A stretch of 64,000 bases of DNA, taken from contig CM039194.1 in NCBI GenBank assembly GCA_008360975.2, positions 9,286,426 through 9,350,425 of the forward strand, given 5' to 3'. Numbering within the stretch: position 1 is the stretch's first letter; each line of letters opens with the position of its first letter. The DNA comes from Lichenostomus cassidix. Taxonomy: Eukaryota > Chordata > Aves > Passeriformes > Meliphagidae. The notes below the pieces were generated by a model, which saw nothing but the letters and a program-made list of their open reading frames with translations, was not told where the DNA came from and made no database searches. Shown piece by piece: positions 1 to 12,900 of the stretch. A program made the position numbers and the translations under genes.

Positions 1-3000
1 GTAAAATTCTTTCATGTTTTCTTTCATGAATCAGATCTGGAGACCTCCTGTAGTGCATCATCATCTGTCACCTCTTCTCCTCCTCCATTTCTGAAGCAAA
101 GTCCCACTTTCTGGTGCTTCCTTTAGCTGGGAAGGTGCTACTCCCCAGCATCCTGCCCCGTGTGAGAAGGGGACATCTGAGATGCCGTGGGAGGCAGCAT
201 TCCGTGGATTACAGCCCTTCCCACTGTGGGGAGATGCCAGGGTGTTCCAGGGAGGCTGGGTGGCCACATCAAAACCCATCCTCATTAATGCACTTGGTGT
301 TAATGGATAAAGGGTGTGGGTGGCCTCCTGGAAGGGGTGGTGGGACATTTCCCTCCTGTTTTGAGCATGGCTCCAAATCGCCAGTGATTATGTTGGCATG
401 AGATTGAAGCCTCACTTCTACCTGTGTACCTCCAGATAGAAGCTCTGAAAATGTTTATGGCTACACTGCCGTTCTCTCTGGAGGCTCAGAAAAGCTTCAC
501 TTTCTCACCTAAGACCTTGGCATACCTTAACCAGGAGAAAATACCATTCTCTTGGTCAGCAGGTAGAGTCCTCTGACCTGGTAATGGTCTCAAATGTGGT
601 CATCTCTGGATTTGTTCATTGTAACCAAGATCAGTATCTGCATCTTTACTTTTCCTTCTCTGGGGACAATAATAGTGTCACTTGTGTGAGTACACAGGGA
701 GTGTCCTGGTGGAGAATATTTTTGTGTTTGCTGTTTAGCTGGCCACGATCAATAAAGAGAGAGTTTTTGCAGCCAAAAAGATGACAGTTTTATGAATGGA
801 GTTTAGTAGCACAAACTTCATGTGATGCAGAAGGAGATAAATGGAGCACAAATGGAAAAAGCACTTCACCCCCAGGCCCCATTGTTTAGTGTTTCATAAA
901 CGATTAATCGCTTCATCCCCATCAAGTGCAATTGTCAATTCAATAAGCTCCGAGGTATTGGGGATGAGGCTTGGCAAACGCATTCCTAATGTAATTACAT
1001 CTAAATGGAGTGTGAGAGCTCCTCTGTGTGTGTGTGAGGGAGGGACAGATCCATATTCCTCCATGGGATGGTGTAACAGCTGATAAGGGAACCCCGCCGA
1101 GGCACTGCACTCCTTCTGGCACAGGAGTTTTGGGATCAACATGAACTTTCTTCCAGGGTTAAGCAGGTGATGATGGAAAATGCAGGAGGGGTGGGTTGGG
1201 CCCTGGTTCTTTCCACTCGCAGTGGAACAGTGACAATGCCAGAGCGATCCTGACCCTGGGCAAGGTTGGATTCATGATTCCTGTGGAAAGCCCCCTCCCT
1301 TTCCTTCCTCGTGCAGCCTGCAGCTCTCTGCCTGCCCTCTCTCGTGAGCACAGGGCAGCTCTGGAAAGTGTGGGGGGAAAAGCACTGGGGACACCTTGAT
1401 GATTTTGCTTTCCAGAAGAGCAGAGCCTGAAATGTTGGAAGGAAGGGGGTAATTCAAGGCTGACACTCCAGTGCCCAGGCTCGTAGTCACAGATGGGGAG
1501 TGGAAACCCTGACCAAGAGGAGGATATTCTTGCTGGACTGGTTTAAATGCTTGCATAAAATCACGTTGAGCAAGTGCACCTCGGGTGGTGTGTTTATAAA
1601 GGAACTTCACTAAGGCAAGAATAATACTCTGGCTTTCTCTGTAACATGCAGGCAATGCTAGGACAAGGGGGAATGGCTTTGAGTTGAAGGAGGATCAGGT
1701 TAGATTGGATATTGGGAAGAAATTTTTCACCGTAAGGGTGGTGAGGCCCTGGCACAGGTTGCCCAGAGAAGCTGTGGCTGGCCCATCCCTGGGAGTGTTC
1801 AAGGCCAGGTTGGATGAGGCTTGGAGCAGCTTGGTCTAGTGGAAGGTGTCCCTGCCCATGGAGGAGGGCTGGAACAAGAAGATGTTTAAGATCCCTTCCA
1901 ACCCAAATGGTTCCATGTTTCCATGATTTTGTGCTTCCTGACCTGCTGCGCCCAACCAGCACTATGCCAAGGGCAAGCTGGTGGCTCCTTCCCAGCCCTG
2001 GTGCTCAGAACTCGCTGTGCTGCTGCAGGATGCTTCACATTGCTGAGCTGCAGAGGCCCCAGGCAGTCTGTGCCAGCCTGGGGCTGAGATCCCGCGCCCA
2101 TCACTGGGGCTGCTCCACAACCAAACAGGTATTGGCAGGTTCCTTGGCGTGTTGCAGCACAGCAGCCCAAGCTCCTGAAAGGGCTGTGATAGGGAACAGT
2201 GTTGTCTGTCTTAGATGGTATCTCAGACTCGACATAGACGTGTAAAATGCCAGGCTGGATGTTTGCAGAGACTTGTCAAGCCAAGGGAAGCCGTGCCAAT
2301 GAAACATTGGGGAAGAGCTTAAAAAGGCAGACAATGGTGTGTTTGCTTGCCGAGCTCGCCTACGGGATGCTTTCCCCCTTGACAGAGTTTTTTTAGCTGC
2401 TCTGTGGCCATGGGGGGGAAAGGTGCAGCTTCTGCCAGCCCCATCCAGCCGGAAGTGCTGGGCTCCCTGTAACCCCATCCCTCCCCATCCTGAGGGGGCT
2501 CTTCAGCAGCCCAGAGTTGAGCCCAGGACAGGGACATCACACTGTGGCTTGAGAGATGCCCAGGATGCCAGATATTTCACTGAACATCTAATTAGCAACG
2601 GCTCCTCATGGGTGCTTCCTCAAGACTTTTTTTCTCCATCTCTACTCATAAATGAGGTATTTTCTCCCATTGCTTTGCAGCAAGGAGGTGGACAGCAGTT
2701 TGGGTCAAGCTCGTTCCCTGTCTGGCCCATTGTGCATAATGCACACTAATAAACTGCAAAGTCTAATTGTTTTGTATTTCATCCTGCTGGTACTTTTCTT
2801 GTCATCTCTCCATGCCTTCTCCAGTGATGAGACAGTGCTCACTGGGAGACAGGGTGTGGTGGGAGCTTCACTCTGCCTCTAACCTGTCACAGAGAACCTC
2901 ATTCCTGCTGCTGACAGATTATTTTCCTTACCTGGAGTGACCTCACGTTGTGTTTGTGGCAGCAGGATCTTTGTGTACAGGTGAGAGGCAGCACTTCTGC

Positions 3001-3723
3001 AGCAGCCTTCAGTGTGGCACCATGTTGGTGCTGCTGAGCTCCTGGCAGCAGGATGCCCATCTAAAGGCAGCTGGGTATCCCACTGCTAGAGGCTGCTGCT
3101 CCTAGAAACTTCTCCTGGCTATTGACCTTGTATTCCTGGTTGTCTCTGTGGAGAAAGCTCCAATAAAGCACCTGTGCCACCTCTCTCCGTTAAAGATCCT
3201 GGTATGGCAGGACTGAAAGATCCACCTGGGTCTGACCTCCTGATTCACTACACCCAAACACAAAAAAACCCCTCATTTATCCACAGTTTCTGCCTTTGGC
3301 TTCAGTAATACACTTCCACTTAATTGGCCTTAAAAGGGTCAATTTTCACTCTTAACAATTAAAGCATTGACTTTGTGTTGCCAAAGCTTGTCTGAGCCCT
3401 TGCTGCAGAAAGCATCTTTGCAAAACTTGTCTCCTTGAACATTTAAACTGTCAGCCCCAATTATCCGGATTGCTTCAGCTGAATGGGTTTCCTTCCTCTC
3501 AGCCAGCAGCAATATTTTGTTACTGTCTATGAAATATAAACTACATCCCAAGTTAGGAGCAGCCGTTTTCCGAATCGCCGCTTTTACCGTCGCTGTGGAT
3601 TTGCCTCTTGAGTTGCCATCTGAAATGCTCAGCCCCTGGCAGAACGCTCCCGAAGGCGGGTGGGCGCCTGTGCTGGAGCTGCATCGATGGCTTTGCCTTC
3701 ATGCTCTGCCTTCTGCCTTGCAG
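1..3723 (+). other. JADE2 intron (partial), with one CR1 fragment
   Basis: No exon was recognised here; the expected preceding JADE2 exon is absent. It contains the CR1 piece at 1657-1932. Two AT-rich, low-repeat stretches (about 850-1010 and 3300-3620) resemble conserved non-coding sequence. The remainder is unremarkable intronic DNA. Confidence 0.75.
1657..1932 (+). mobile_element. CR1 LINE 3' fragment
   Basis: Carries the characteristic CR1 3'-end wording: gatattgggaagaaatttt, ggtggtgaggccctggcaca, ggttgcccagagaagctgtgg, then cccttccaacccaaatgg and a degraded ccatgattttg terminus. It is truncated at the 5' side, as most avian CR1 copies are. Confidence 0.88.
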
Positions 3724-3935
3724 AAAAGCCTGAGCTGGATGAGATCACCCTGGAGCGAGTGCTGGAGGAGCTGGAGACCATGTGCTACGAGAACATGAAC
3801 ATCGCCATCGAGACCGAGGAGGGCTTGGGCATCGAGTACGACGAGGACGTGGTGTGTGACGTGTGCCGCTCGCCAGAGGGGGAGGATGGCAACGAGATGG
3901 TGTTTTGTGACAAGTGCAACGTCTGTGTGCACCAG
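3724..3935 (+). CDS. JADE2: JADE2 exon: EPcA-like end and first half of PHD1
   Basis: The acceptor is ttgcag (AG at 3722-3723) and the donor CAG|GTGAGC at 3936. The first two bases complete a codon begun in the upstream exon; 70 full codons follow. They read [17 protein letters not shown], then [20 protein letters not shown], then the first zinc ligands of PHD1 (CDVC and [10 protein letters not shown]). In JADE proteins the acidic stretch before PHD1 belongs to the conserved EPcA-related region that contacts the acetyltransferase. The exon ends in phase 0, directly before the PHD1 cysteine supplied by the next exon. The preceding exon should end in NSELKEM-type sequence; I could not find it in 1-3723. 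Confidence 0.95.
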
Positions 3936-6900
3936 GTGAGCCCCGGGTGCAGGGCAGGGCAGCAGCACTCGGCTCTGCCCATCACACTCTGGTTCCCTCC
4001 TCTTCTGGGTTCCTCCCATCCCCACACACCCTTCCCCTGGGCTGCTGTAGGCTCCTGTTAAGCTTTCCTCATGGATTCCCAGTGTGGCTCCAGTGGAGTG
4101 AGGATAGCAGTGTGGTCTTGAATAGCTGGCAGACAGCAAACTTGCTTCTTACTTTGTTGTCCCCAACCATTTATGAGTGCCCACAGAAACATGCAGCCAG
4201 TGGTTGAATTTCCCCTTCCTCCTTATTCTCTGTGATATTTTATGCCTCCTCATCCATTAAAATGGTTATTCTTCTTTACCCCATCTATTGAACCCCAGTG
4301 GGATCTTTAGCACCCTGGGGTGAGCAGGACTCGGCTGGTGGCTGGGTGGGATGTGGCTCTGCAGTCCTGTGCTCCCCAGAGGGGTGGGCTTGCACAGACC
4401 CCCAGTCTCCTTCTCCTTTGCTTTATCCAGGGGGTGGTTGGACCTTCCAGCTCCCCCAGTGCTGTCTCACATTGCAGGGTTTCTGTCCCAGCTTCCCCAC
4501 TGTGTGAGCGTGGGATTTCGTTTTATTTTGCTGCCTGGAGGAAAATAATTTTATTTTTAGAGCTGAATGCAAATGCTTTAAGCCTTTGCTGGTGGGGTCT
4601 GTTGGCTCCTGCTTTTGGGGAAACCTTGACAAGGGGAAGGCAGCCACATCAGGGTCTCCTGGGTCTTGTGTGGGCCCAGGGGGTTTTGCTGGTCATGCTG
4701 CAAGGGGAAGCACTGTGTGGTGCTGTGATGGCAGCAGTAGCACCTGGGCTTCACCTTCTGTGTGAACGGTTTTGGGTTTTTTTAGTGCTAAAGAGAGCCA
4801 TTTGCTCATCTTTTGGGCAGCTTTTCCATCAGTGCTTCCTGGAGGTGGGAGAGCACTGGAGATATCTATAGTTGCGGGAGGTGGGTGTTTTGAATGGTTT
4901 CCATCAGTGAATCAGATTCCATAAAATACCAGAATGATTCAGGATTGGGTTCGGGATATTTTTTTTGTCTTGGGCTCTTTTTTCACAAGCCCAAGTGGCA
5001 ATGTCAGGCTGTGAGCTGTCATCAGCCACAGGGACTGTGGGGAGCTGTGGCACCCTGTGGGCTCCACTTTAAGCAGCAGCCCCAGTGCTGCAGAAGGGGA
5101 CACAGCAGGCTGAATTTCAAGGCTGTTAAAAGAAAAGAGGGATTTTCAGATGTTTTCAGGGAGCAAAGTCCAGCCCTAAGCCCTGTGCCAGCCCATAAGC
5201 TGCCCGTGATTTAATCTCTGCCCCAATTTACACCCTAAGCCACAAAGTCCAGAGCCACAGTGCAGGGTGTTACATAGCACCATGATTATCTAACCTGCCC
5301 CATGCCTTTGCCAGCACCACATCCAAAACCTGCTGGGAATGATGCTTTCCTGCAGGCATAGGAGTGCTGGTACCATGGGCTTCAAGCCTTGTCCTCCAGC
5401 ATCCCATTGGGAACGGGCTCAAGACACAAAAATGTGGGTTATGGTGCCAGGAGGCATGGTTGTACTCATCTCATCCCCATAACACAAGCCATGAGGCTTG
5501 TTATTACTTAATTCCTATAAAGTGAAGCTTTTAGAAAGCACATGCAGTCATTCTTTGAAAATTGCCAGTGAGGTGGAACTGTGCTCCTTGCTGCTAAATC
5601 ACAGTTCATTGCTCTCCCAGTGACAATGTCACACTCCAGTTTAACATGGGAATGATCCCCCTCCAGTTTCCAGCCACCATGCCATGGGCCTATCATTACT
5701 GAATTCCCTGTCCCTGGTCTGGGCACATGGCTGAACTCACCCATGAACCACACCAAGCTTGTCTATGGCTTGGCATTCTCCCTGTTTTTTTGGCATCTCA
5801 TTCTCAGTGATGTTGCACCCCAGAGAGATGCAGCAATAAAAATAGCTGCTCTGCTCCTGTTCAGCATTCCTCTGGCTTTGTGTTTCTGGAGCACCTTCTG
5901 CCTGCTGCTGGACGTGGAGGAGTGTGTTTAGCTGATAATGCACCTCATTTCTAGAGCTGCTCCTTGTCTGGGACAGAGGCCCTGTAGTATTTGCTCCTCA
6001 AGAGCAGAATAGCACCTTCATCTGCTCTAAAATCACTAGAAATAAATAACCAAGATCCAAGAATCTGCTAGAGATGGGCACATGGTCATAATTACTGCTT
6101 TCCCCTGGATTTTGAGATCAGTCTGCCAGTTCATTCTCCTGCTAGTACATATCAGGCTGATTCTTGACTGGTACTAAATCACATGTTTTATAAAACTCTG
6201 TTTCAGAAATGATTTATCTGTCAGATTTGGAGGCACTGTGAAACACACAGTTAAGTCTCTCTGAACTGTGTAGATTTGCAGCAATATTATTTCCTCCCTT
6301 AATTCCTTGTTATCCCAATAATCTGTTCACAAAGTGGCTTTTTTGGAAGTCGCTATCAGGGTCAGTTTGTGATTTGGGGCAGCTGAAAGTCATGTTACAG
6401 TCTGTTCTTGGCCAGTAAAGACTGAAGATGTGCTTTTCCCATGCTCACACATCTCCATGTGCCCCCTCTGCTCCCATCCCCACCTGCAGCACTGTCACTT
6501 GTGGTGACAATGACCTCCAGCAGCAGCAGGAAAAGCTGTTCTTTTTGGGGGTAAACCCCAAGAAGGGGAGCTGAGAAATGCCTGGGCTCAATTTGCAGCC
6601 ACCAGTGCTGAGGGTCCTTGTCAGCACTGCCTGCTTGCTTTCTGCAGGGATGTCAGAGCAGCCAGATGTAGAATTAATTACATCTCCTGGCTTTAAATAG
6701 TGACACAGCCCTGTGTTAGTGCCCAAGGCACTGTGTGTCGCCCTCGGAAAACCCTTTAAGTGTGAATTATCAGGACCTGCCAGTTAAAAACTGCCTAGGT
6801 TTAGTAGTAGCTGTTTAATACAGTCATAAATTATGGTCAAAGTGGAAAGTATTTTATCATTATGTGATATGGCTTATCATTTGGCTCTTCCCCAAGGACG

Positions 6901-9900
6901 GAAGAGAAATATTTATTAAACACTTTGGCTTCTCAGTGTCCTGCATTACCACAGCAGGTCAGGGAGCTCTGTGGGCAACCTGAGTCCTTCAGTTCTCACG
7001 CTCTTGGCTGTAGACTTGTGTGCCCCCTTTAGATGTGTCATCCTTAAGATTTATCCTTTTTGGTTCCTCCCATCTCATTTACATTCATGACTATGGGCTT
7101 CCCCTTTTTACTCTTCCATAGTTATTTTTGCTTCCCCTTTGGGCTGTGCTGGGTCTGTAACCAGTGTGGCAAACTTTCTCAATCGTGGGCTTGTGGCTTT
7201 TCAGCCCTCAGTGACCTCAGAGGATTTCTCTGCGCAGCATTTATTACTTTTCTGAGTTGTCATGGGTCAGGAACGGGCAGGACACGGGCAGGCAGATGTC
7301 TGCACTGCAGAGCTGCCAGTGGTGGGGGCTCTGCCCACCCCCAGCCCAGAGCCAGGCAGGTGCTTGGCGTGAAAAACATATATAAAATGAGCCCGTTTTT
7401 GTACTTAGCTTTTAATTAAAGCCCAGGACACACTGATCCACCATGAACATCCATGTGAAAGCAGGGAAGGAAGTAAGGAAGGAAGAACTTCTCTCTGTGG
7501 CTTTGGTGCCTCGTTGAGTCTGCGTTTATTGGGATGCAGCAGCAGTGAGAAAGGTGGGAGTGAGGGAGGAGTTCTGGCAAGATACTCACCCTGGGCTGCT
7601 GGGGTTAACCCTCCTCCTCGTGTCTCCACAGGCGTGCTATGGCATCCTGAAGGTCCCCATCGGGAGCTGGCTGTGCCGGACGTGTGCCCTCGGTGTCCAG
7701 CCCAAGTGTCTGCTGTGCCCCAAGAGGGGCGGAGCGCTGAAGCCCACCCGGAGCGGGACAAAATGGGTCCACGTTAGCTGTGCCTTATGGATACCTGAAG
7801 TAAGATGTTTTCTAATCTCCTCCAGGCACTTGGGTGGGCACAGACCTGGTTTTAGGTCCTGGCCTAGGGTATTCATTGATGGTGTGAATATCAAATGCAG
7901 TTTGGCTCGTCAAGCTGTGCCAGAGCTGCAGTGCCAGAGCTGCAGTGCCAGGCAGTTATTGGGCTGTGTGTTTAATTAGCAGCCAAGGAGCACCCTGTTG
8001 AGGGAGGGCAGAGAGTTGGGGTGCAAGGGCTCAGAGGTGGGGAGCATAACTCCGAGCAGAGTAAGGCTGATTTCATATGCCCATCTGAGATATACCTCGG
8101 ATGAGGAATTAATTCAGAGGAAATACCACAGTCAGTATTTACAACTTGTTTTCTGTCTTGTGGCCAGGTTAGCATTGGATGTCCTGAAAAAATGGAACCC
8201 ATTACGAAGATCTCACATATCCCAGCAAGCAGATGGGCTTTGTCCTGCAGCCTCTGCAAGGAGTGCACTGGGACATGCATTCAGGTATGTAACTTGGCAC
8301 TGAAGAAACTCAGACCTCCAGGGTTGTGCCTCTGTTAGCCACTGGAGAGTCTTGAGATGCTGAAGGACATGATCTGAATAAGGCTTATTTCTGTTCTGAG
8401 TAAACCTAATGACAAGAGCCTGTCAGGCATCATCAGATGTTGTTTGCAATCATTTAATGCACTGAGTGCTAGAAATCTAGATTAACTTTCTTTGCATAAC
8501 ACAGCGATGTTGCTGTAGTGACACTAATTACTGGGACTGCAAATGACCTTGGTTTGGATCAGAAGCCTCCAAGAGAAGGGCTTTGTGAGGCTGCCAGGAA
8601 AGGGAGATGCTCATGGGATACATAACCCAAGTACTCCACTAACCTCAGGGGGTCAGCCTTTCACCTGGGGGGATATCAGGGAGCACCAGGGTTGGACAGT
8701 CCTCACTGGCCTGCTGGCTTGGAAAATAAAGTACTTACCATGTATTTCATTTCCATGTTATCTGTTTTGCCACACCAAAGCAAAGCACTGCAGACATCTG
8801 ATTGCCTGCCCTCCCCACAGCAGGAGGGACAGACATTCTCTTTTCAGATGGAAGCAGGATTCTCCAGGCTTTCCTATTGCAAAATTGGGACATAGCTTCC
8901 CACGCCATGATCTCTCTTCTTTGGAAGCAGAACAGAACCTCCCATCCAAAATGCAGCACATTGGTGTGAGAGCGTTTGGGGAGCCCTGTTGAACCCCATG
9001 ATTCCCCCTTCTTCCACCTGCTTGGCCAGTGTGATATCATGGTGATCCCAGGGGATAACCATTAAGCTTTGAAAAACTAAAGAGAGAGTTAGGGATGTGA
9101 TCCCAAGGGATCAGCTCTGGTACAGCAACAGGAGCTGCATGGTGGATTTTGGTGTAGGCAGCAGTGACCCTGGACCAGGAGCAGCTGGCTGGTGGCAGAA
9201 AGACAGCAGGGGTAGGAGCTCTTCAGGCTCTGCTGTGTTTCTGCTATCATCTTGGGTTTAATACTTTAAAGGGAGCTATTTAAAAGTAATCCCCATAGTT
9301 TGAAATGAAATCTCACAATACTTCTTTAAATCTGTGGCATTGACTCATTTTTTGATGGCTCTGGGTGCTTATTCACCCTGCCAGATGGAGATACTGTGTC
9401 AGAATGGCAACTGCTTTCAAAGAACAGAGGGGCAGGGAAGGAAGCAAACAGGCTTGGCAGCATCAAAAAGAATTCAGTGTCTCTCAGGCTTCATCCTCTT
9501 AGTGCCATCATGACATGGGAGCTGTGAGATCCCCGGGGGCTGAATGGATTTGCATTAAAGGTCACCTGAGATGGAGCAGGAGCCTTGCCGCCTCATGTGC
9601 TGGCAGCTCATGTTTATAAGTCTTCCTGAAATTGTCACTTGCTGAGGCCACCCTGCCATGTGCGGGATGTTTTTGCTTCAAGAAAAAGGGGGGAGAAGTG
9701 AAAAAAAAGCAGGCAGTGCCTTTATTTCAGGGTTTATGGGGTAAATTAACATCTATAAGTAAACAAATATGCTCTGTACTTACCAGTGGTACAGAGCTCT
9801 GTTTCGAAAGCTTATGTTTATGGAGCATATTTTGTGGAGCATATTTTATGGAGCATATTTTTGCTAGTGCCTGTTTACACAGGTGGGATCTACCTTTGTC

Positions 9901-12900
9901 AGCATTTCAGGGTTGTGACCCAGCTCTGAAAGGAGGAGGTTGTTCTCTGCAAAAGCACTGGCTGATTACTCTTGGCATTGGGAATCAGGTGCTGCAGGTG
10001 GGCAGGTCTGGGGAGGGGAGGACATTGCTTCCAGAAGGGACTTTTCCAAGTGGCCAAGTGGGTTTTATGAAGGCGAAATCTGGGAGGCAGGCTGGAGGAG
10101 TGGAAGACTCTCATCCTGTCAGGGCATCTCAGAGCCAGCACTGCAGCTTGAGGAAACACCCACCTCAGCCACACTTGCAGAGACAAACACGAGAAATCTT
10201 TGTAGGGACCTCTGTGTGTGGAGGTGTTTTTCCCCATCCAAATTTGACCATTGAAAGGGAAAGAAACTCAGAGAAGCCCGAGGAAGGGCTCCCCACTGCT
10301 GTCCATGGCTCTGCTCTTGCTGCTGCTCATAACTCAACCCTTGCTTTCTGGTACAGAGCTGTGAGCCCAGTGTAACTCGGCATGGCCGTGACTGAGCCAA
10401 AACTCCTGGATGCTGTGCAGGGATGCAGCTCTGGAGACACCCTTTGCCTGACTCCTGTTAAGGGGAAGTCATTACTTCGTGGTGGTTCTTGTGGTCAGAC
10501 ATCAGGAGATGCCAGAGAGCTCAGTATGCAGGAGGAATTTTCTTGTTTGCATTTCTGAGATGGAAAAGAGAGTGCCAGGAGCCAGGCTCTGGTGCAGCCC
10601 AGGTCCTGACCATGCTTTTTTGGGACCCAGCTCCCTCCTCCTCACTTGTCAGACTGACTGGAAGAGCTCACCGAGGCAGCACAGAATGCCAGGGCTCTGT
10701 TGGTTGCTGGCAAGCTTCTCCAAAGGGCACAGTTCTGCTGTCATCATCTTCCAGCTTCTTTTTGTTGTCGCTCTTTGGAGAAAAAGCCCTTGGAAACATC
10801 CTCCACCACTCACCCATTCATCATCACTTCTCTGCCCACTGCTGCCTGCTCCCCTTGAGCAAGCAGTGCCACTGCTCCCCATCCACTGGCGTAACTGGTG
10901 GTTCCCAAAGCTGTCTTCTGCCTGTAGTCCTGAAAAGGCAGCACATGGCAGCAGGGATAAGAGCAGAGTGTGTTCCCCATGCTGCCCCACTCCCATCCTC
11001 TGCCCTGCATCCTCTGAGGAGTCTGTGAGGCTGAAACTGCCTTTTTCAGCTGAGAAGCTCTACCAGGCTCCAGACCATCTGTGGTCACAAAAAATCACAT
11101 GGTAGTTTTTTAAGGATGCAGAAGTGTTGTGTCTGATGGCTTGGCTTGTATTCAGCACCGGTAATTAATTTTTCCTTCCTGAGCTCCTCTCGCAGGTTTG
11201 TTGGAGGAGCTGCTTCCTTCCCCTCCAGCTCCAAACTGCAGTGGAGCACCACTGCAAGCTGCTAAACTTCTGTTTAAATGTCCTTGACAGCTAAAATCAT
11301 CTCTCTCTTTCTTCCCAGTAAGAATGATTTGAGGACTAATTAAGAGCCCACGTTAAATCTCTGGGGCAGTTTTTACCCTCTCTCTCTCAGAATTTTATTT
11401 GGGAATGGATTTGCCTCGATACGCAAAGTATGCTGAAATCCTTGAATGAAAAGTGCTGTAAGATAATGAAGCACAATCGATAACAATGCAGGGACTGCTC
11501 CAGTCTTTCCAGCCTGGTTTATTCTGCATGGCAGATCCCTCCCTCCTGCCACAAGTGGCTTCATTCCAGCGCCATTCTGGGATGGATCAATATGTTTTTA
11601 TCATTAGTTTATCCAAGGTCCCTCAGTGGCTGTGGCCGACCAGGTATTTTTTTGTTGCCTTGTCAGCTGAGCTGCCTAATTATTTTCTGTTTGCATTTTG
11701 GGCACAGTTTCTGACAAGTGCTGCTTGCCATCTGTTGGAGTAGAGAGATCCAGGATGAGTGTCGTTGAATTTGCTTTACTCCTAAGGTGGAGTGATGGTC
11801 ATTCCTGTTAGCAGGACACTGTCCTGGCAGAAGACATGGGCGTGTTGTGAATGCTGTTTTTAGCACTGGTGACAGAAACAGGAGGGAAGGGACACCACTG
11901 CGTGTGCTTTAAAAGCCAGTGTGTGATGTACTGACTGCCCTGAGTAAATCTGGAAGCTGCAAGTCAGGCTGGGCTCCCTCTGTCCCTCCTTCCTTGCCAA
12001 AAATAAATACTTGAGAATGGAGCTGGTGCTTCAGCTGCGTGTATGGCTGTGACAGGGCTTGTCCCAAGGGATGGCCAGGGTGGCAGGGCAGGCACCCACT
12101 GCCCCCTGTGGTAGTGAGTGCCCTGGGCTGGCACAGGGAGCATCAGTGGGTCCCTCACAATGCCAGGTTCCAAGAGAGTGCCAGCAGCATAGCAGAGGGA
12201 GCTGAGTTCTGCAAGCTCTTTTTTGTGAACAATTTCAGATTGAAATTAGGACCAAATGGCCATTTTAAAACAGGATAAACACGGTGTCATAATCCACTTG
12301 CTTGTGGTGCCTGCAGGATTTAGTGCCCTGCATTGCTGCCCAGAGCCATGCTGGTACAGCCAGAGCTGCATCCAGCTCTTCCCACTGCTCTCTGAGGCTT
12401 TGGAGCAGGGCCTGGAGAGCTCTGGAAGTGGAGGATTTGGACAATGCTTGCCTACGCTTTTCTTGGCCCTGGCAGCTGCCTTGAGCACCAGCAGACTCAT
12501 AAAAAAAGTCAAAGGAAAATATCTAAAAGCAGCAACGTCAAAAGTTCACCCCTGGGTGCCTGACCAGGATTCAGGGCTGATGGATGGGATGAAGGTAAAA
12601 AGCTGTAAAACCTCTGTTCCTCAACTACTACCAGAATATATTTTTATTTTTGAGAATTAAGGTGCAGCAGAGCCCCAGTAAAACCAAATGGTTTGTCATC
12701 AACATTCAGGAAATTTCACATGCCTCCACCTGGTCCTTCAGGCCACAAGTGCATCTTCATCCCCCACAAGAACAATTCTTCTATTAATGCCAGAGTAGTG
12801 CCTACACTAATAGCCCACTTAAAATGTCTCATTATTGCAGTTTAACTGGTCATTAGCAGCTGGAATGGACTGATTTCTTATGGCTTATGGTTGAAATAAT

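Noticed and set aside
9632..10375. 247-codon plus-strand open frame in JADE2 intron
   Set aside because: Contains the short tandem repeat, no domain, no flanking splice agreement with JADE2.
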